This document shows, piece after piece, positions 16,587 to 25,870 of a DNA stretch of 64,000 nt. Origin of the DNA: Clostridia bacterium (GTDB taxonomy: Bacteria; Bacillota; Clostridia; Oscillospirales; CAG-272); contig JAGAPG010000022.1 in assembly GCA_017623355.1 (NCBI GenBank), forward strand, positions 1 to 64,000, given 5' to 3'. The translations under genes were made by a program, and so were the position numbers. How positions within the stretch are numbered: the first letter of the stretch is position 1; each line of letters begins with the position of its first letter. Below the pieces are notes generated by a model. That model did no database searches. It was not told the DNA's origin and was given only the letters and a program-made list of their open reading frames with translations.

Positions 16587-16772
16587 ATGGCTAAGAAAGC
16601 AATGGTACTTAAACAACAGAGAAAGCAAAAGTATTCCACAAGAGAATACAATCGTTGCAAGATCTGTGGCAGACCTCACGGTTACCTTCGTAAATATGGC
16701 GTATGCCGTATTTGCTTCCGTGAACTTGCATACGCAGGTGAGATTCCCGGCGTAAAGAAAGCAAGCTGGTAA
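16587..16772 (+). CDS. rpsN: 30S ribosomal protein S14, zinc type (type Z)
   Basis: 61 residues, the short zinc form. The four ligands are CKIC and CRIC about 13 residues apart ([19 protein letters not shown]). S14 belongs to the 30S head. ATG 16587 follows GGGAGG. No zinc-free paralogue is present in the window. Confidence 0.97.
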   Translation: MAKKAMVLKQQRKQKYSTREYNRCKICGRPHGYLRKYGVCRICFRELAYAGEIPGVKKASW

Positions 16773-16902
16773 GGTAAAAAGGAATACAAAGGTATTCACT
16801 CCAATCTATCGGAAGGAAACGCAAACGTTTAACCACCGAAAGGCCGTCACCTAAAGGGTGGCAGCAAGATTAAATTTACTTGCATATAAGGAGGAAATAA
16901 AA
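16773..16902 (+). promoter_or_regulatory. 130 base gap before rpsH with paired segments
   Basis: No gene fits. GAATAC/GTATTC (around 16782-16797) and CCACC/GGGTGG (around 16838-16862) can pair. S8, encoded next, is the autoregulator of the spc operon in E. coli, so an mRNA control site here is plausible but not demonstrated. Confidence 0.35.
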
Positions 16903-17298
16903 ATGCAAATTTCAGACGTAATCGCAGATATGCTCACCAGAATCAGAAACGCAAGCAATGCGAAGCACGAAACAGTCGACGTTCCCGCTTCTAACATGAA
17001 GAAGGCAATTGCTGATATTCTTCTTGAAGAGGGCTACATCAAGGCAGTTTCCGTAATTGAGGACGGTAAGCAAGGCGTTATCAGAATCACACTCAAATAT
17101 GATGGAAAAGCAAAGGTTATCCGCGGAATCCGCAGAGTTTCAAAGCCCGGTCTTCGTATTTATTCAAACTGCGAGGATATGCCTAAGGTAATGAACGGAC
17201 TTGGAATAGCTATCATTTCCACATCAAAGGGCATCATGACAGACAAAAAAGCCAGACAAGAAAATGTTGGCGGCGAAGTTCTCGCATTTGTTTGGTAA
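16903..17298 (+). CDS. rpsH: 30S ribosomal protein S8
   Basis: 131 residues from ATG 16903 (AAGGAGG eight bases upstream; the in-frame upstream start at 16858 lacks a site). S8 binds 16S helix 21. The opening [14 protein letters not shown] and closing [10 protein letters not shown] are diagnostic. Confidence 0.98.
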   Translation: MQISDVIADMLTRIRNASNAKHETVDVPASNMKKAIADILLEEGYIKAVSVIEDGKQGVIRITLKYDGKAKVIRGIRRVSKPGLRIYSNCEDMPKVMNGLGIAIISTSKGIMTDKKARQENVGGEVLAFVW

Positions 17299-17318
17299 TT
17301 AGCAGGAGGTATTAAGTT

Positions 17319-17861
17319 ATGTCAAGAATAGGAAGAGCACCCATAAATGTTCCTGCCGGCGTTGATGTATCAATCGATACTGCAAATTGCGTAATTACCG
17401 TAAAAGGCCCTAAAGGTACATTGACACAAAATTATCATTCAAGAATGACAGTATCCAAGGACGGAGCAGTTCTTTCCGTAACACGTCCTTCCGACGAGAA
17501 AGAGGATAGAGCACTTCACGGTCTTACAAGAACACTTATCAACAATATGGTTGTTGGTGTTACCGAAGGATACTCAAAGAAGCTTGAAGTAAACGGCGTA
17601 GGTTACAGAGTAGCAATGCAAGGCAAGGCACTCAACCTTACACTCGGATATTCTCACCCTGTAGTAGTAGACGCACCTGAAGGAATCTCATTTGAGACTC
17701 CCGATGCCAATACTATTATAATCAAGGGTATCGACAAGCAGTTGGTTGGTGAAACAGCAGCGTTTGTACGTTCAAAGAGAGCACCTGAACCCTACAAGGG
17801 CAAGGGTATTAAATATGAAGGCGAAAAGATTCGCCGCAAGGCCGGAAAAACCGGTAAATAA
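17319..17861 (+). CDS. rplF: 50S ribosomal protein L6
   Basis: 180 residues, two repeated beta-alpha domains near the factor-binding site. [16 protein letters not shown] opens and [22 protein letters not shown] closes the protein as expected. ATG 17319 follows AGGAGG. Confidence 0.98.
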   Translation: MSRIGRAPINVPAGVDVSIDTANCVITVKGPKGTLTQNYHSRMTVSKDGAVLSVTRPSDEKEDRALHGLTRTLINNMVVGVTEGYSKKLEVNGVGYRVAMQGKALNLTLGYSHPVVVDAPEGISFETPDANTIIIKGIDKQLVGETAAFVRSKRAPEPYKGKGIKYEGEKIRRKAGKTGK

Positions 17862-17879
17862 TGAAAGGAGAGGAAAAAG

Positions 17880-18239
17880 ATGGTTTCAAGAAAAGATAGT
17901 AACGCACAACGTCTTAAAAGACACGCAAGAGTTCGCGGAAAGATCTCCGGAACAAGCGAGCGTCCTCGTCTTTGCGTTTATCGTTCAAACAAGAACATTT
18001 CTTGTCAGATAATTGACGATGTAGCAGGTGTAACACTCGTTTCCGCTTCTACATTAGAGGCTGGATTTGAAGGAATCGGCAGCAACAAAGAGGCAGCTAA
18101 GAAGGTTGGCCTTGCAATTGCTGAAAAGGCATTGGCAAAAGGAATCGACACAGTAGTATTTGACCGTGGCGGTTATGTATATCACGGACGTGTATCGGAA
18201 CTTGCAGAGGGAGCAAGAGAAGGCGGACTTAAGTTCTAA
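17880..18239 (+). CDS. rplR: 50S ribosomal protein L18
   Basis: 119 residues. L18 carries 5S rRNA into the 50S subunit together with L5. [28 protein letters not shown] and the ending [12 protein letters not shown] followed by [12 protein letters not shown] are standard. ATG 17880 follows AAAGGAG. Confidence 0.98.
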   Translation: MVSRKDSNAQRLKRHARVRGKISGTSERPRLCVYRSNKNISCQIIDDVAGVTLVSASTLEAGFEGIGSNKEAAKKVGLAIAEKALAKGIDTVVFDRGGYVYHGRVSELAEGAREGGLKF

Positions 18240-18311
18240 TTCTCATATCTCGCAGGCTTCGGTTTGTACACTGTTTAATTCAATTTATTAAACAAACAGA
18301 GGAGAAATAAA

Positions 18312-18812
18312 ATGGCAACAAAAATTGACGCAGCAACTCTTGATCTTCAAGAAAAAATGGTTGCACTCAACCGTGTTTCCAAAACGGTAAAAGGTGGACG
18401 TATAGCACGTTTCACCGCTCTTATGGTAGTTGGAGATGGTAACGGACATGTTGGCTACGGACTCGGCAAGGCTGCAGAGGTTCCGGACGCAATCCGCAAG
18501 GGCATCGAAGACGCTAAGAAAAATATGATAACTGTAGCAATAAAAGATACAACAATTCCTCACGAAGTACTTGGAAAATTCGGAGCAGGCTCCGTACTTC
18601 TTAAGCCCGCTGCAAAGGGTACCGGTATTATCGCAGGTCAAACTGTACGTGCCGTTCTCGAGCTTGCAGGAATTAAGAACATCAGAGCAAAGAGCCTTCG
18701 TTCAAACAACAAGACAAACGTTGTAAAGGCAACATTTGAAGGTTTGAAGGAGCTCAGAACAGCTGAAGAAGTTGCAAAGACTCGTGGCATTGATGTAGAA
18801 AAGATAGGTTAA
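18312..18812 (+). CDS. rpsE: 30S ribosomal protein S5
   Basis: 166 residues. S5 helps the mRNA entry helicase and decoding fidelity. [22 protein letters not shown] and GRVGYG-like [20 protein letters not shown] are the double-stranded-RNA-binding features, with the C-terminal [16 protein letters not shown] domain. ATG 18312 follows AGAGGAG. A 72 base gap without a gene precedes it. Confidence 0.98.
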   Translation: MATKIDAATLDLQEKMVALNRVSKTVKGGRIARFTALMVVGDGNGHVGYGLGKAAEVPDAIRKGIEDAKKNMITVAIKDTTIPHEVLGKFGAGSVLLKPAAKGTGIIAGQTVRAVLELAGIKNIRAKSLRSNNKTNVVKATFEGLKELRTAEEVAKTRGIDVEKIG

Positions 18813-18825
18813 GGAGGAAGAAAAG

Positions 18826-19005
18826 ATGGAACAGGTTAAAGTAACATTAACAAAAAGTCTTATTGCTTCTAAACCCAATCAAAAAGCAACTGCAAAATCT
18901 CTTGGCCTTACCAAGATTGGTGATAGTATCGTTTTAGCGAACGATCAAGTTTTGGCAGGCAAAATTAAGGTTATCTCTCACCTCGTAAAGGTAGAGAACG
19001 CCTAA
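18826..19005 (+). CDS. rpmD: 50S ribosomal protein L30
   Basis: 59 residues, ATG 18826 behind AAGGAGG, TAA at 19003-19005. VKVTLTKSLIASKPNQKATAKSLGLTKIG matches the L30 core. The canonical neighbours are rpsE and rplO. It is the right size for the bacterial protein. Confidence 0.95.
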   Translation: MEQVKVTLTKSLIASKPNQKATAKSLGLTKIGDSIVLANDQVLAGKIKVISHLVKVENA

Positions 19006-19078
19006 TCAAACTGCCAAAGGCAGAAATTGATTGACACAATCAATCGAAAAAATCAATTTCAACAAGGAGGATTAAAAA

Positions 19079-19519
19079 ATGAAGCTCCATGAACTTTCAC
19101 CGGCTGCAAATTCAACAAAGGCAGCATGGCGCAAGGGTAGAGGTCCTGGATCCGGAAACGGCAAAACAGCCGGAAAGGGTCATAAAGGTCAAAACGCGCG
19201 TTCAGGCGGTGGTGTAAGACCCGGATTTGAGGGTGGCCAACTTCCGCTTTACAGAAAACTCCCTAAAAGAGGTTTCAATAATAAATTTGCTAAAGAGTAT
19301 GCTACAATAAATGTAAGCACTCTTAATGCATTTGAAAACGGTGCTACCGTAACTCTTGCAACCCTCGTAGAAAGCGGCATAGTACGCAAGGAATACGACG
19401 GACTCAAAGTGCTTGGAAACGGTGAACTCAAAAAATCTCTCACCGTTGAAGCTAAGGTTTTCTCTGCTACTGCAAAAGAGAAGATTGAAGCAGCAGGCGG
19501 AAAAGCAGAGGTGAAATAA
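19079..19519 (+). CDS. rplO: 50S ribosomal protein L15
   Basis: 146 residues. The N-terminal basic extension ([20 protein letters not shown]) penetrates 23S rRNA, and the core includes [18 protein letters not shown] 19079 follows AAGGAGG. The stop lies two bases before secY. Confidence 0.98.
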   Translation: MKLHELSPAANSTKAAWRKGRGPGSGNGKTAGKGHKGQNARSGGGVRPGFEGGQLPLYRKLPKRGFNNKFAKEYATINVSTLNAFENGATVTLATLVESGIVRKEYDGLKVLGNGELKKSLTVEAKVFSATAKEKIEAAGGKAEVK

Positions 19520-19521
19520 TT

Positions 19522-20904
19522 ATGTTTCGTACTTTTGCTAACGCTTGGAAAATAAAAGAATTAAGAAATAAAATATTATTCACACTCGCAGTGTTATTCA
19601 TTTATAGAATAGGTGCAAATATATTTGTTCCTTTCGTATCGAGAGACGGCGTTCTCTCAATGGGCGGAACTACCGCGTTTAATATATTCAATGTATTAAG
19701 CGGCGGCGCTGCTGAAAGAATGACACTTTTTGCACTCGGTGTTTCACCGTATATCACAGCATCCATCGTGGTTCAGCTTCTTTCCGTTGCTATCCCTGCT
19801 CTTGAAAGACTTTCAAAGATGGGTGATGAAGGAAAGAATAAGATCAACACAATTACACGTTACATCACAATAGTGATCTCTGTAATTATGGCAATCGGAT
19901 ACTATATGATGATCAAGTCAGACGGACTTTTGGGCTCAACACCTACAAAGGGATGGATGGGATTCTTCTATGCGGTAGTAATCGTAGCATCCTTCTGCGC
20001 AGGTTCGTCCATAGTTATGTGGCTTGCTGAAAAGATCAACGATAAGGGTATCGGTAACGGTATTTCCTTGATCCTTTTTGCAAACATCATTTCAACACTT
20101 CCCAACCTTGCAATCAGTATGTTCCAATTGAGCACAAACAACGTAACAACTAAGGGCAGCTCATTTATGACTATTCCGGGCTTCAACTGGAGAGGAACTG
20201 TTATTTCGTTGCTTACAATAGTAGTAATACTTCTTCTTGTATGGTTCATCATATTTGTATCAGACAGCGAAAGAAGAATTCCTGTTCAATATGCTAAAAA
20301 GGTTGTAGGAAGAAAGATGTACGGAGGTCAAAACTCCAACCTTCCTATTAAGGTAAATATGACAGGCGTTATGCCTATAATCTTCGCAAATGCGATCATG
20401 TCAGTTCCCGGTCTTGTAGCGCAATTTATGATCAACAGTGAAAACGAAACTGTTCAAAAGGTTGCATTGTTTATGAGCGGAACAGGCTGGATTTATGTAA
20501 CGATTCAGTTTATTCTCGTGCTTGCATTCGCATATTTCTATGTTGCAATTTCCTTCAATCCTACAGAGGTTGCGGGTAACTTGCAGAAGAACGGCGGATC
20601 TATTCCCGGTATCCGCCCCGGAAAGGCTACCTCTGATTACATTTCTAAGGTTCTTTCCAGAGTCACACTCATTGGCGCACTCACACTTTCTGTAATCTCG
20701 ATCGTTCCTCACATCGTAGTTCTTATTCTTAACTACGTTCCTGCTGACGGAGCGCACTCTATCGTTGATATATACAGTGGAATCCTTAGTCCCGTAGCAT
20801 TTGCAGGAACATCGATCATCATCGCTGTAGGTGTAATCCTTGAAACGATAAGAGAGATCGAGGCTCAGATGACAATGCGTCACTACAAAGGTTTCCTTGA
20901 ATAA
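19522..20904 (+). CDS. secY: SecY, protein translocase channel subunit
   Basis: 460 residues with ten membrane helices, the channel of the Sec translocon. The N-terminal amphipathic start is followed by RNKILFTLAVLFIYRIGANI, the plug-region LSGGAAERMTLFALGVSPYITASI and the cytosolic loop VSDSERRIPVQYAKK. The C-terminal loop NPTEVAGNLQKNGGSIPGIRPG is the ribosome/SecA contact. ATG 19522 directly follows rplO, its binding site lying in the end of that gene. Confidence 0.99.
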   Translation: MFRTFANAWKIKELRNKILFTLAVLFIYRIGANIFVPFVSRDGVLSMGGTTAFNIFNVLSGGAAERMTLFALGVSPYITASIVVQLLSVAIPALERLSKMGDEGKNKINTITRYITIVISVIMAIGYYMMIKSDGLLGSTPTKGWMGFFYAVVIVASFCAGSSIVMWLAEKINDKGIGNGISLILFANIISTLPNLAISMFQLSTNNVTTKGSSFMTIPGFNWRGTVISLLTIVVILLLVWFIIFVSDSERRIPVQYAKKVVGRKMYGGQNSNLPIKVNMTGVMPIIFANAIMSVPGLVAQFMINSENETVQKVALFMSGTGWIYVTIQFILVLAFAYFYVAISFNPTEVAGNLQKNGGSIPGIRPGKATSDYISKVLSRVTLIGALTLSVISIVPHIVVLILNYVPADGAHSIVDIYSGILSPVAFAGTSIIIAVGVILETIREIEAQMTMRHYKGFLE

Positions 20905-20921
20905 TTTATAGGAGAATGAGT

Positions 20922-21578
20922 ATGAAAAATCTCAAGCTTATATTCCTTGGTGCACCCGGTGCGGGCAAGGGAACACAATCTGACATAGTGGCTGAAAAGT
21001 ATGGTATTCCTACCATCTCAACAGGTGTAATGATCAGAGAAGCTATTAAAAACAATACCGAAATGGGCTTGGCTGCAAAAGCTTACACAGAAAAGGGCGC
21101 GCTCGTTCCAGATGAGGTCGTTATCGGCATCATAGGTGAGCGTCTTGCCAAGGACGACTGTAAGAACGGATTTATCCTTGACGGCTTCCCCAGAACGGTT
21201 CCGCAGGCTGAAGCGCTTGACAATATGGGAGTTAAGATCAACTGTGTTGTAAGTATTGAGGTAGCGGATGATAAAATTGTTGAACGCATGAGTGGCAGAC
21301 GTGTCTGCGCGAAGTGCGGAGCATCATACCACGTAGCATACAAGCCCTCGCAAGACGGTGTAACATGCGACAAATGTGGCGAAACACTTTCCATTCGTAA
21401 AGACGACGCTCCCGAGGTTGTACTTGATAGACTTACAGTATATCACAATCAAACAGAGCCTCTCAAAGAATTCTATGGTAAAAAAGGCGTTCTTTCGTTG
21501 GTAGAGGGACAAGAGGAGGTTCAAGATACGACCGCTCTTACACTCAAGGCAATTGAGGACGCGATAGCGAAAATATGA
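20922..21578 (+). CDS. adk: Adenylate kinase, zinc-LID type
   Basis: 218 residues from ATG 20922; GGAG at 20911-20914 is seven bases away, whereas an ATG at 20916 is too close. It converts AMP plus ATP to two ADP. P-loop GAPGAGKGTQ, the DGFPRT motif, and a LID with four Cys (CAKC and CDKC) that hold zinc, as in Gram-positive enzymes. Its stop overlaps map by four bases (ATGA). Confidence 0.98.
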   Translation: MKNLKLIFLGAPGAGKGTQSDIVAEKYGIPTISTGVMIREAIKNNTEMGLAAKAYTEKGALVPDEVVIGIIGERLAKDDCKNGFILDGFPRTVPQAEALDNMGVKINCVVSIEVADDKIVERMSGRRVCAKCGASYHVAYKPSQDGVTCDKCGETLSIRKDDAPEVVLDRLTVYHNQTEPLKEFYGKKGVLSLVEGQEEVQDTTALTLKAIEDAIAKI

Positions 21579-22333
21579 TTCAACTTAAAACTCCTGAGCA
21601 AATAGAGATAATGAAGGTAGCCGGCAGAATTACCGGTGAGGCATTACTTGTAGCAAAGGAAATGATTCACGAAGGTGTAACGACCAAGCAAATAGACGAT
21701 AAAATTCGCCGATATATTGAGAAATGCGGTGCGAAACCGACATTTCTCGGTTACGGTGGCTTCCCGGGAAGTGCTTGCATAAGCATAAATAACGAGGTAA
21801 TTCACGGCATCCCGTCACATAAGAGGATTCTTAAAAACGGAGATATCGTAAAGATCGATGTTGGTGCGTGCTGGCACGGATTTACCGGAGATAGCGCAAA
21901 TACATTCGCTGTCGGAGAAATTTCCGATGAAGCGCAAAAGCTTATTGATGCAACGAGGCAAAGCTTCTTCGAAGCTGTAAGAGCAATCGAAGAAACTGAA
22001 AATCCAAGACTCGGAGATGTTGGATATGCTATTCAATCATATGTTGAGGCAAGAGGATATTCTGTTGTTCGAGAATTTGTCGGACACGGAGTAGGGGCTG
22101 AGCTTCACGAGGATCCTAACGTACCGAACTACGGAACGAAGGGGAGAGGCGTGAGGATACATCCCGGCATGACACTTGCTATCGAGCCTATGATAAATGC
22201 AGGCACTCACGAGGTGAGGATGCTCGGGGACGGATGGGGAGTAGTCACAAAAGACGGCGCTCTGTCTGCGCATTATGAGCACAGTATAGCTATTACCGAT
22301 AACGGAGTCTTATTACTTACAAAGATAGACTGA
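21575..22333 (+). CDS. map: Methionine aminopeptidase type I
   Basis: 252 residues. It removes N-terminal Met from new proteins after deformylation (def lies at 47.7 kb). The metal ligands are visible: Asp in DVGACWHGF and GDSANTF, His in GHGVG, Glu in AIEPM and Glu in YEHSIA. ATG overlaps adk by four bases, so translation is coupled. Confidence 0.98.
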   Translation: MIQLKTPEQIEIMKVAGRITGEALLVAKEMIHEGVTTKQIDDKIRRYIEKCGAKPTFLGYGGFPGSACISINNEVIHGIPSHKRILKNGDIVKIDVGACWHGFTGDSANTFAVGEISDEAQKLIDATRQSFFEAVRAIEETENPRLGDVGYAIQSYVEARGYSVVREFVGHGVGAELHEDPNVPNYGTKGRGVRIHPGMTLAIEPMINAGTHEVRMLGDGWGVVTKDGALSAHYEHSIAITDNGVLLLTKID

Positions 22334-22440
22334 GTGAAAAATAAAGGTGTCCCTTCGCGGCTGAATTAAGGGATGCTGAGAATACGCACAAGTTCCGTTA
22401 CTTAAGGTGCGTAAGAATCAACCGTAGATTAGGAGAATAT
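22334..22440 (+). promoter_or_regulatory. Structured leader before infA
   Basis: Two hairpins: TCCCTT/AAGGGA (22350-22373) and TACGCAC/GTGCGTA (22383-22413). The second ends about 20 bases before the AGGAG site of infA. In many Firmicutes a small KOW protein gene lies here; none fits. An RNA control element for infA or the alpha part of the cluster is possible. Confidence 0.4.
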
Positions 22441-22659
22441 ATGGGAAAAGATGATGTTGTTGAATTTGAGGGCGTTGTAACGGAAGCACTTCCAAACGCG
22501 ACCTTCAAGGTAAAATTGCCTAATGGGCACATAGTAACAGCTCATATTTCAGGCAAGTTAAGATTAAATTATATAAGAATATTGCCGGGTGATAAGGTAA
22601 CCGTTGAAGTATCAGTATATGATCTTTCAAAGGGAAGAATCACATGGCGTGCTAAATAA
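22441..22659 (+). CDS. infA: Translation initiation factor IF-1
   Basis: 72 residues, OB fold, binds the 30S A site with IF-2 and IF-3. [25 protein letters not shown] and the closing [13 protein letters not shown] are the family text. ATG 22441 follows AGGAG. Confidence 0.98.
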   Translation: MGKDDVVEFEGVVTEALPNATFKVKLPNGHIVTAHISGKLRLNYIRILPGDKVTVEVSVYDLSKGRITWRAK

Positions 22660-22675
22660 GAAAGGTGGTTTTATA

Positions 22676-22789
22676 ATGAAAGTAAAGCCTTCCGTAAAGA
22701 AAATCTGTGACAAGTGCAAGATTATCAAGAGAAAGGGTAACGTAATGGTTATCTGTGAGAATCCCAAGCACAAACAGAGACAGGGCTAA
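22676..22789 (+). CDS. rpmJ: 50S ribosomal protein L36, zinc type
   Basis: 37 residues from ATG 22676 with AAAGGTGG upstream. The zinc ligands of the C+ form are present (CDKC, a later Cys in VMVIC, and His in PKHKQRQG). It sits in the usual place between infA and rpsM. Confidence 0.97.
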   Translation: MKVKPSVKKICDKCKIIKRKGNVMVICENPKHKQRQG

Positions 22790-22825
22790 TTCAAACCAAT
22801 CCAAAACATAAAAGGAGAAAAATAA

Positions 22826-23194
22826 ATGGCTCGTATAGCTGGTGTTGACATTCCAAATGCAAAGCGTGTTGAAATTGCTTTGACATACATTTATGGCATT
22901 GGAAGAAAGAGCGCACAGGATATTCTTGCTAAAACAGGAATCAATCCCGACACACGCGCAAAAGATTTGACAGAAGATGAAATCGCGAAGCTTCGTGATG
23001 AAATTGAAGCAAATTATAACGTAGAGGGTGAGCTTCGCAGAGAAGTAGCACTCAACATCAAACGTCTTGTAGAAATCAACTGCTATCGTGGAACAAGACA
23101 TAGAAAAGGTCTTCCTGTAAGAGGACAAAGAACAAAGACAAATGCAAGAACCAGAAAAGGTCCTGCAAAGACGATAGCAAACAAGAAGAAATAA
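22826..23194 (+). CDS. rpsM: 30S ribosomal protein S13
   Basis: 122 residues. S13 forms inter-subunit bridges from the 30S head. [25 protein letters not shown] opens and the basic tail [15 protein letters not shown] closes it. ATG 22826 follows AAAGGAG. Confidence 0.98.
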   Translation: MARIAGVDIPNAKRVEIALTYIYGIGRKSAQDILAKTGINPDTRAKDLTEDEIAKLRDEIEANYNVEGELRREVALNIKRLVEINCYRGTRHRKGLPVRGQRTKTNARTRKGPAKTIANKKK

Positions 23195-23210
23195 TTAAGG
23201 AGTGTAGCAA

Positions 23211-23603
23211 ATGGCAAACGATAAGAAAGTTGTTAGAAAACGTCGTGAGCGCAAAAATATTGAAAAAGGCGCAGCTCACATCAGTTCTACATTTAACAAT
23301 ACAATCGTAACAATTACCGACGTTGCTGGTAACGCAGTAGCATGGGCATCCGCAGGCGAACTCGGATTCAAAGGCTCAAGAAAATCTACTCCCTTCGCTG
23401 CACAGATGGCTGCAGAAGCAGCAGCAAAAGCGGCTATGGAACATGGCATGAAAACCGTAGAAGTATATGTAAAGGGTCCCGGTCAAGGAAGAGAATCCGC
23501 AATCAGAGCACTTTCTACCGCAGGTCTTACAGTTACAATGATCAAGGACGTAACACCTATCCCTCACAACGGTTGCAGACCGCCAAAGCGCAGACGCGTA
23601 TAA
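23211..23603 (+). CDS. rpsK: 30S ribosomal protein S11
   Basis: 130 residues. S11 lies on the 30S platform at the mRNA exit. [16 protein letters not shown] and the ending [16 protein letters not shown] are characteristic. ATG 23211 follows AAGGAG. Confidence 0.98.
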   Translation: MANDKKVVRKRRERKNIEKGAAHISSTFNNTIVTITDVAGNAVAWASAGELGFKGSRKSTPFAAQMAAEAAAKAAMEHGMKTVEVYVKGPGQGRESAIRALSTAGLTVTMIKDVTPIPHNGCRPPKRRRV

Positions 23604-23624
23604 TCAATTAAGGAGGATAGCATA

Positions 23625-24242
23625 ATGGCAAGATATACAGGACCTTCCTGCAAGCTTTGTCGTAGAGAGGGCACAAAACTTTACCTTAAGGGTGAAAGAT
23701 GCCTTTCCGACAAATGTGCATTCAACAGAAGAACTGCAGCTCCCGGACAACACGGTGCAGCAAAGAAGAAGCTCACTGAGTACGGAATGCAGCTTCGTGA
23801 AAAACAAAAGGCAAAGAGATATTACGGCGTTCTTGAAAAGCAATTCAGAAGCTACTATGAAAAGGCAGACAATCAAGAAGGTATCGCAGGTGAGAACTTG
23901 CTCCGTCTCCTTGAGAGAAGACTTGACAACGTAGTTTACAGAATGGGACTTGCTTCAAGCCATAAGGAAGCACGCCAACTTGTTCTTCACGGTCACTTTA
24001 CCCTCAACGGTAAGAAGGCAAACATCCCCTCAATGCTCGTAAGAGTAGGCGATGTTGTGGCTGTTAAGGAAACAGAATCAGCAAAAATCAAGGAACTCGT
24101 TGAAGCAATGGGCGAGAAAATCGCACCGAAGTGGCTCGAGCTCGATAAGAACGGAAGCGCAAAGGTTATCGCAATGCCTGAGCGTGACGATATCGACTTC
24201 GAATTCAACGAGCAGCTCATCATCGAGCTTTACTCGAAATAA
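23625..24242 (+). CDS. rpsD: 30S ribosomal protein S4, zinc type
   Basis: 205 residues. S4 nucleates 30S assembly and contains the S4 RNA-binding fold ([26 protein letters not shown]). The N-terminus keeps the Cys set of the zinc form (CKLC, then Cys in GERC and DKC). ATG 23625 follows AAGGAGG. In many Firmicutes S4 is autoregulatory; a 155 base gap with weak hairpins follows before rpoA. Confidence 0.98.
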   Translation: MARYTGPSCKLCRREGTKLYLKGERCLSDKCAFNRRTAAPGQHGAAKKKLTEYGMQLREKQKAKRYYGVLEKQFRSYYEKADNQEGIAGENLLRLLERRLDNVVYRMGLASSHKEARQLVLHGHFTLNGKKANIPSMLVRVGDVVAVKETESAKIKELVEAMGEKIAPKWLELDKNGSAKVIAMPERDDIDFEFNEQLIIELYSK

Positions 24243-24397
24243 TCGCTCTTTGTCGTTCGATTCCTTTGTATTATTACAAAGGATCGCGCGATTGCGTGAT
24301 TTTCGGACGACAACATTTTGTGTAGCGTAATTCCTTCCGGAATGGAAATAAGATTAAAGAAGCAATACAAAATTGTAAATAGGAGGGTTATTTTAAA
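24243..24397 (+). promoter_or_regulatory. 155 base gap between rpsD and rpoA
   Basis: No gene fits. CCTTTGTA/TACAAAGG (around 24262-24284) forms a hairpin without a clear T tract, and ATTCC/GGAAT lies near 24331-24344. I see no convincing promoter. Confidence 0.3.
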
Positions 24398-25366
24398 ATG
24401 ATGATTGAAATAGAAAAACCGAATATTACTATTATAGGTGAAAGCGATAGCGGAAACAAAGGTAAATTCGTGATCGAGCCTCTTGAAAGAGGATTTGGAA
24501 CAACTCTTGGAAATGCACTCAGAAGAGTACTTTTGAGCTCACTTCCCGGATATGCAGTATCCAGCATCAAGATCAACGGTGCGCTTCATGAGATCGCATC
24601 AGTTGACGGAATAACCGAAGATGTAACAGAGATCGTTCTTAACGTAAAGGGAATAATCTCAAAGATCCACGGAGACTCAACAAAGACAGCTGTTATAGAT
24701 GTAACAGGTCCTTGTGAGGTAACTGCCGCTGACATTAAACATGACGCCGACCTTGAAATCTACAATCCTGAGCTTCACATAGCAACAGTAGCAGAGGGCG
24801 CACGCTTCTATATGGAGCTTACGTTCGAGCGCGGACGCGGTTATGTATCACAGGAGAAGAACCAAACGGATCATATAAAGAGCCAAGCAATAATTCCGAT
24901 AGGAACAATATTTACAGACTCGATATATACACCCGTATATAATGTAAGCTACAACGTAGAGAATACTCGTGTAGGCAGCATAGCTGACTTTGACAAGCTT
25001 ACAATGGAAGTAGAAACAAACGGCACAATAACTGCAACTGAGGCAATATCGCTTGCAGCCAAGGTTCTCAACGATCATTTCACCTTGTTCGTAAATCTCT
25101 CGGACGAGGCAAGAAACGCAGAAACAATGGTAGAGCGTTCAGAAGTAATGAAAGAAAAGGTTCTTGAGATGACCATTGAGGAACTTGACTTATCTGTACG
25201 TAGCTTTAACTGCTTGAAACGTGCAGGAATAGACACAGTAGAAGACCTTATCAATCGTACGGAAGAAGATATGATAAAGGTAAAGAACCTCGGAAAGAAA
25301 TCCCTCGAGGAAGTAATAGCGAAACTCGATTCTTTGAACCTTGCATTAAGAAAAGAAGAAGACTGA
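24398..25366 (+). CDS. rpoA: DNA-directed RNA polymerase subunit alpha
   Basis: 322 residues. The N-terminal assembly domain ([30 protein letters not shown]) is followed by the C-terminal DNA- and activator-binding domain ([19 protein letters not shown], then [13 protein letters not shown]). AGGAGG precedes two adjacent ATG codons (24398 and 24401); either could be used. It lies between rpsD and rplQ as expected. Confidence 0.99.
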   Translation: MMIEIEKPNITIIGESDSGNKGKFVIEPLERGFGTTLGNALRRVLLSSLPGYAVSSIKINGALHEIASVDGITEDVTEIVLNVKGIISKIHGDSTKTAVIDVTGPCEVTAADIKHDADLEIYNPELHIATVAEGARFYMELTFERGRGYVSQEKNQTDHIKSQAIIPIGTIFTDSIYTPVYNVSYNVENTRVGSIADFDKLTMEVETNGTITATEAISLAAKVLNDHFTLFVNLSDEARNAETMVERSEVMKEKVLEMTIEELDLSVRSFNCLKRAGIDTVEDLINRTEEDMIKVKNLGKKSLEEVIAKLDSLNLALRKEED

Positions 25367-25414
25367 TTTTCTTCCAAGTCACATAAAACGAAATCGGCAA
25401 AGGAGGAACTATAA

Positions 25415-25759
25415 ATGTCCGGAAACAGAAAACTCGGCAGACCTACGGATCATAGAAAAGCAATGCTTCGCGGAATGGTAACCTTGCTTCTTGAAAAAGG
25501 CAGCATCGAAACCACACTCGCAAGAGCAAAGGAGCTTCGTAGCGTAGCTGATAAAATGATAACTCTTGGCAAGACTAACACACTTGCTTCACGCCGTGAT
25601 GCACTCGCATATATCACAAAGAAAGAGGTTGTTGCAAAGCTCTTCAACGAGATTGCACCTCAATATGCAGATCGCACAGGCGGATACACACAAATATATA
25701 AGCTTGGCCCCAGACGCGGAGACGCAGCTGAGATGGCACTCATTAAGCTTGTAGACTAA
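25415..25759 (+). CDS. rplQ: 50S ribosomal protein L17
   Basis: 114 residues. [22 protein letters not shown] and the ending [19 protein letters not shown] are diagnostic. ATG 25415 follows AAAGGAGG. Last gene of the superoperon, followed by a strong terminator. Confidence 0.98.
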   Translation: MSGNRKLGRPTDHRKAMLRGMVTLLLEKGSIETTLARAKELRSVADKMITLGKTNTLASRRDALAYITKKEVVAKLFNEIAPQYADRTGGYTQIYKLGPRRGDAAEMALIKLVD

Positions 25760-25771
25760 TAGTGTACAAAT

Positions 25772-25807
25772 AAAGAACCGTTGATAAAACGGTTCTTTTT
25801 GTTTTTG
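25772..25807 (+). terminator. Terminator of the ribosomal protein superoperon
   Basis: AAGAACCGTT pairs with AACGGTTCTT, then a long T run. Confidence 0.9.
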
Positions 25808-25809
25808 TA

Positions 25810-25838
25810 TAGACATATTTAAAAAAATATGTTAAAAT
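25810..25838 (+). promoter_or_regulatory. Promoter of the GH78-like gene
   Basis: TAGACA, 17 bases, TAAAAT, directly behind the superoperon terminator. Confidence 0.65.
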
Positions 25839-25870
25839 AAAGCCAAGAAGCTTAAGGGAGTGTGAGAAAA

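Noticed and set aside
22370..22390. GCTGAGAATACGCAC before infA recalls a thiamine riboswitch
   Set aside because: Other conserved TPP segments (CUGAUCUGG-type and the closing stem) are absent and infA is not a thiamine gene.
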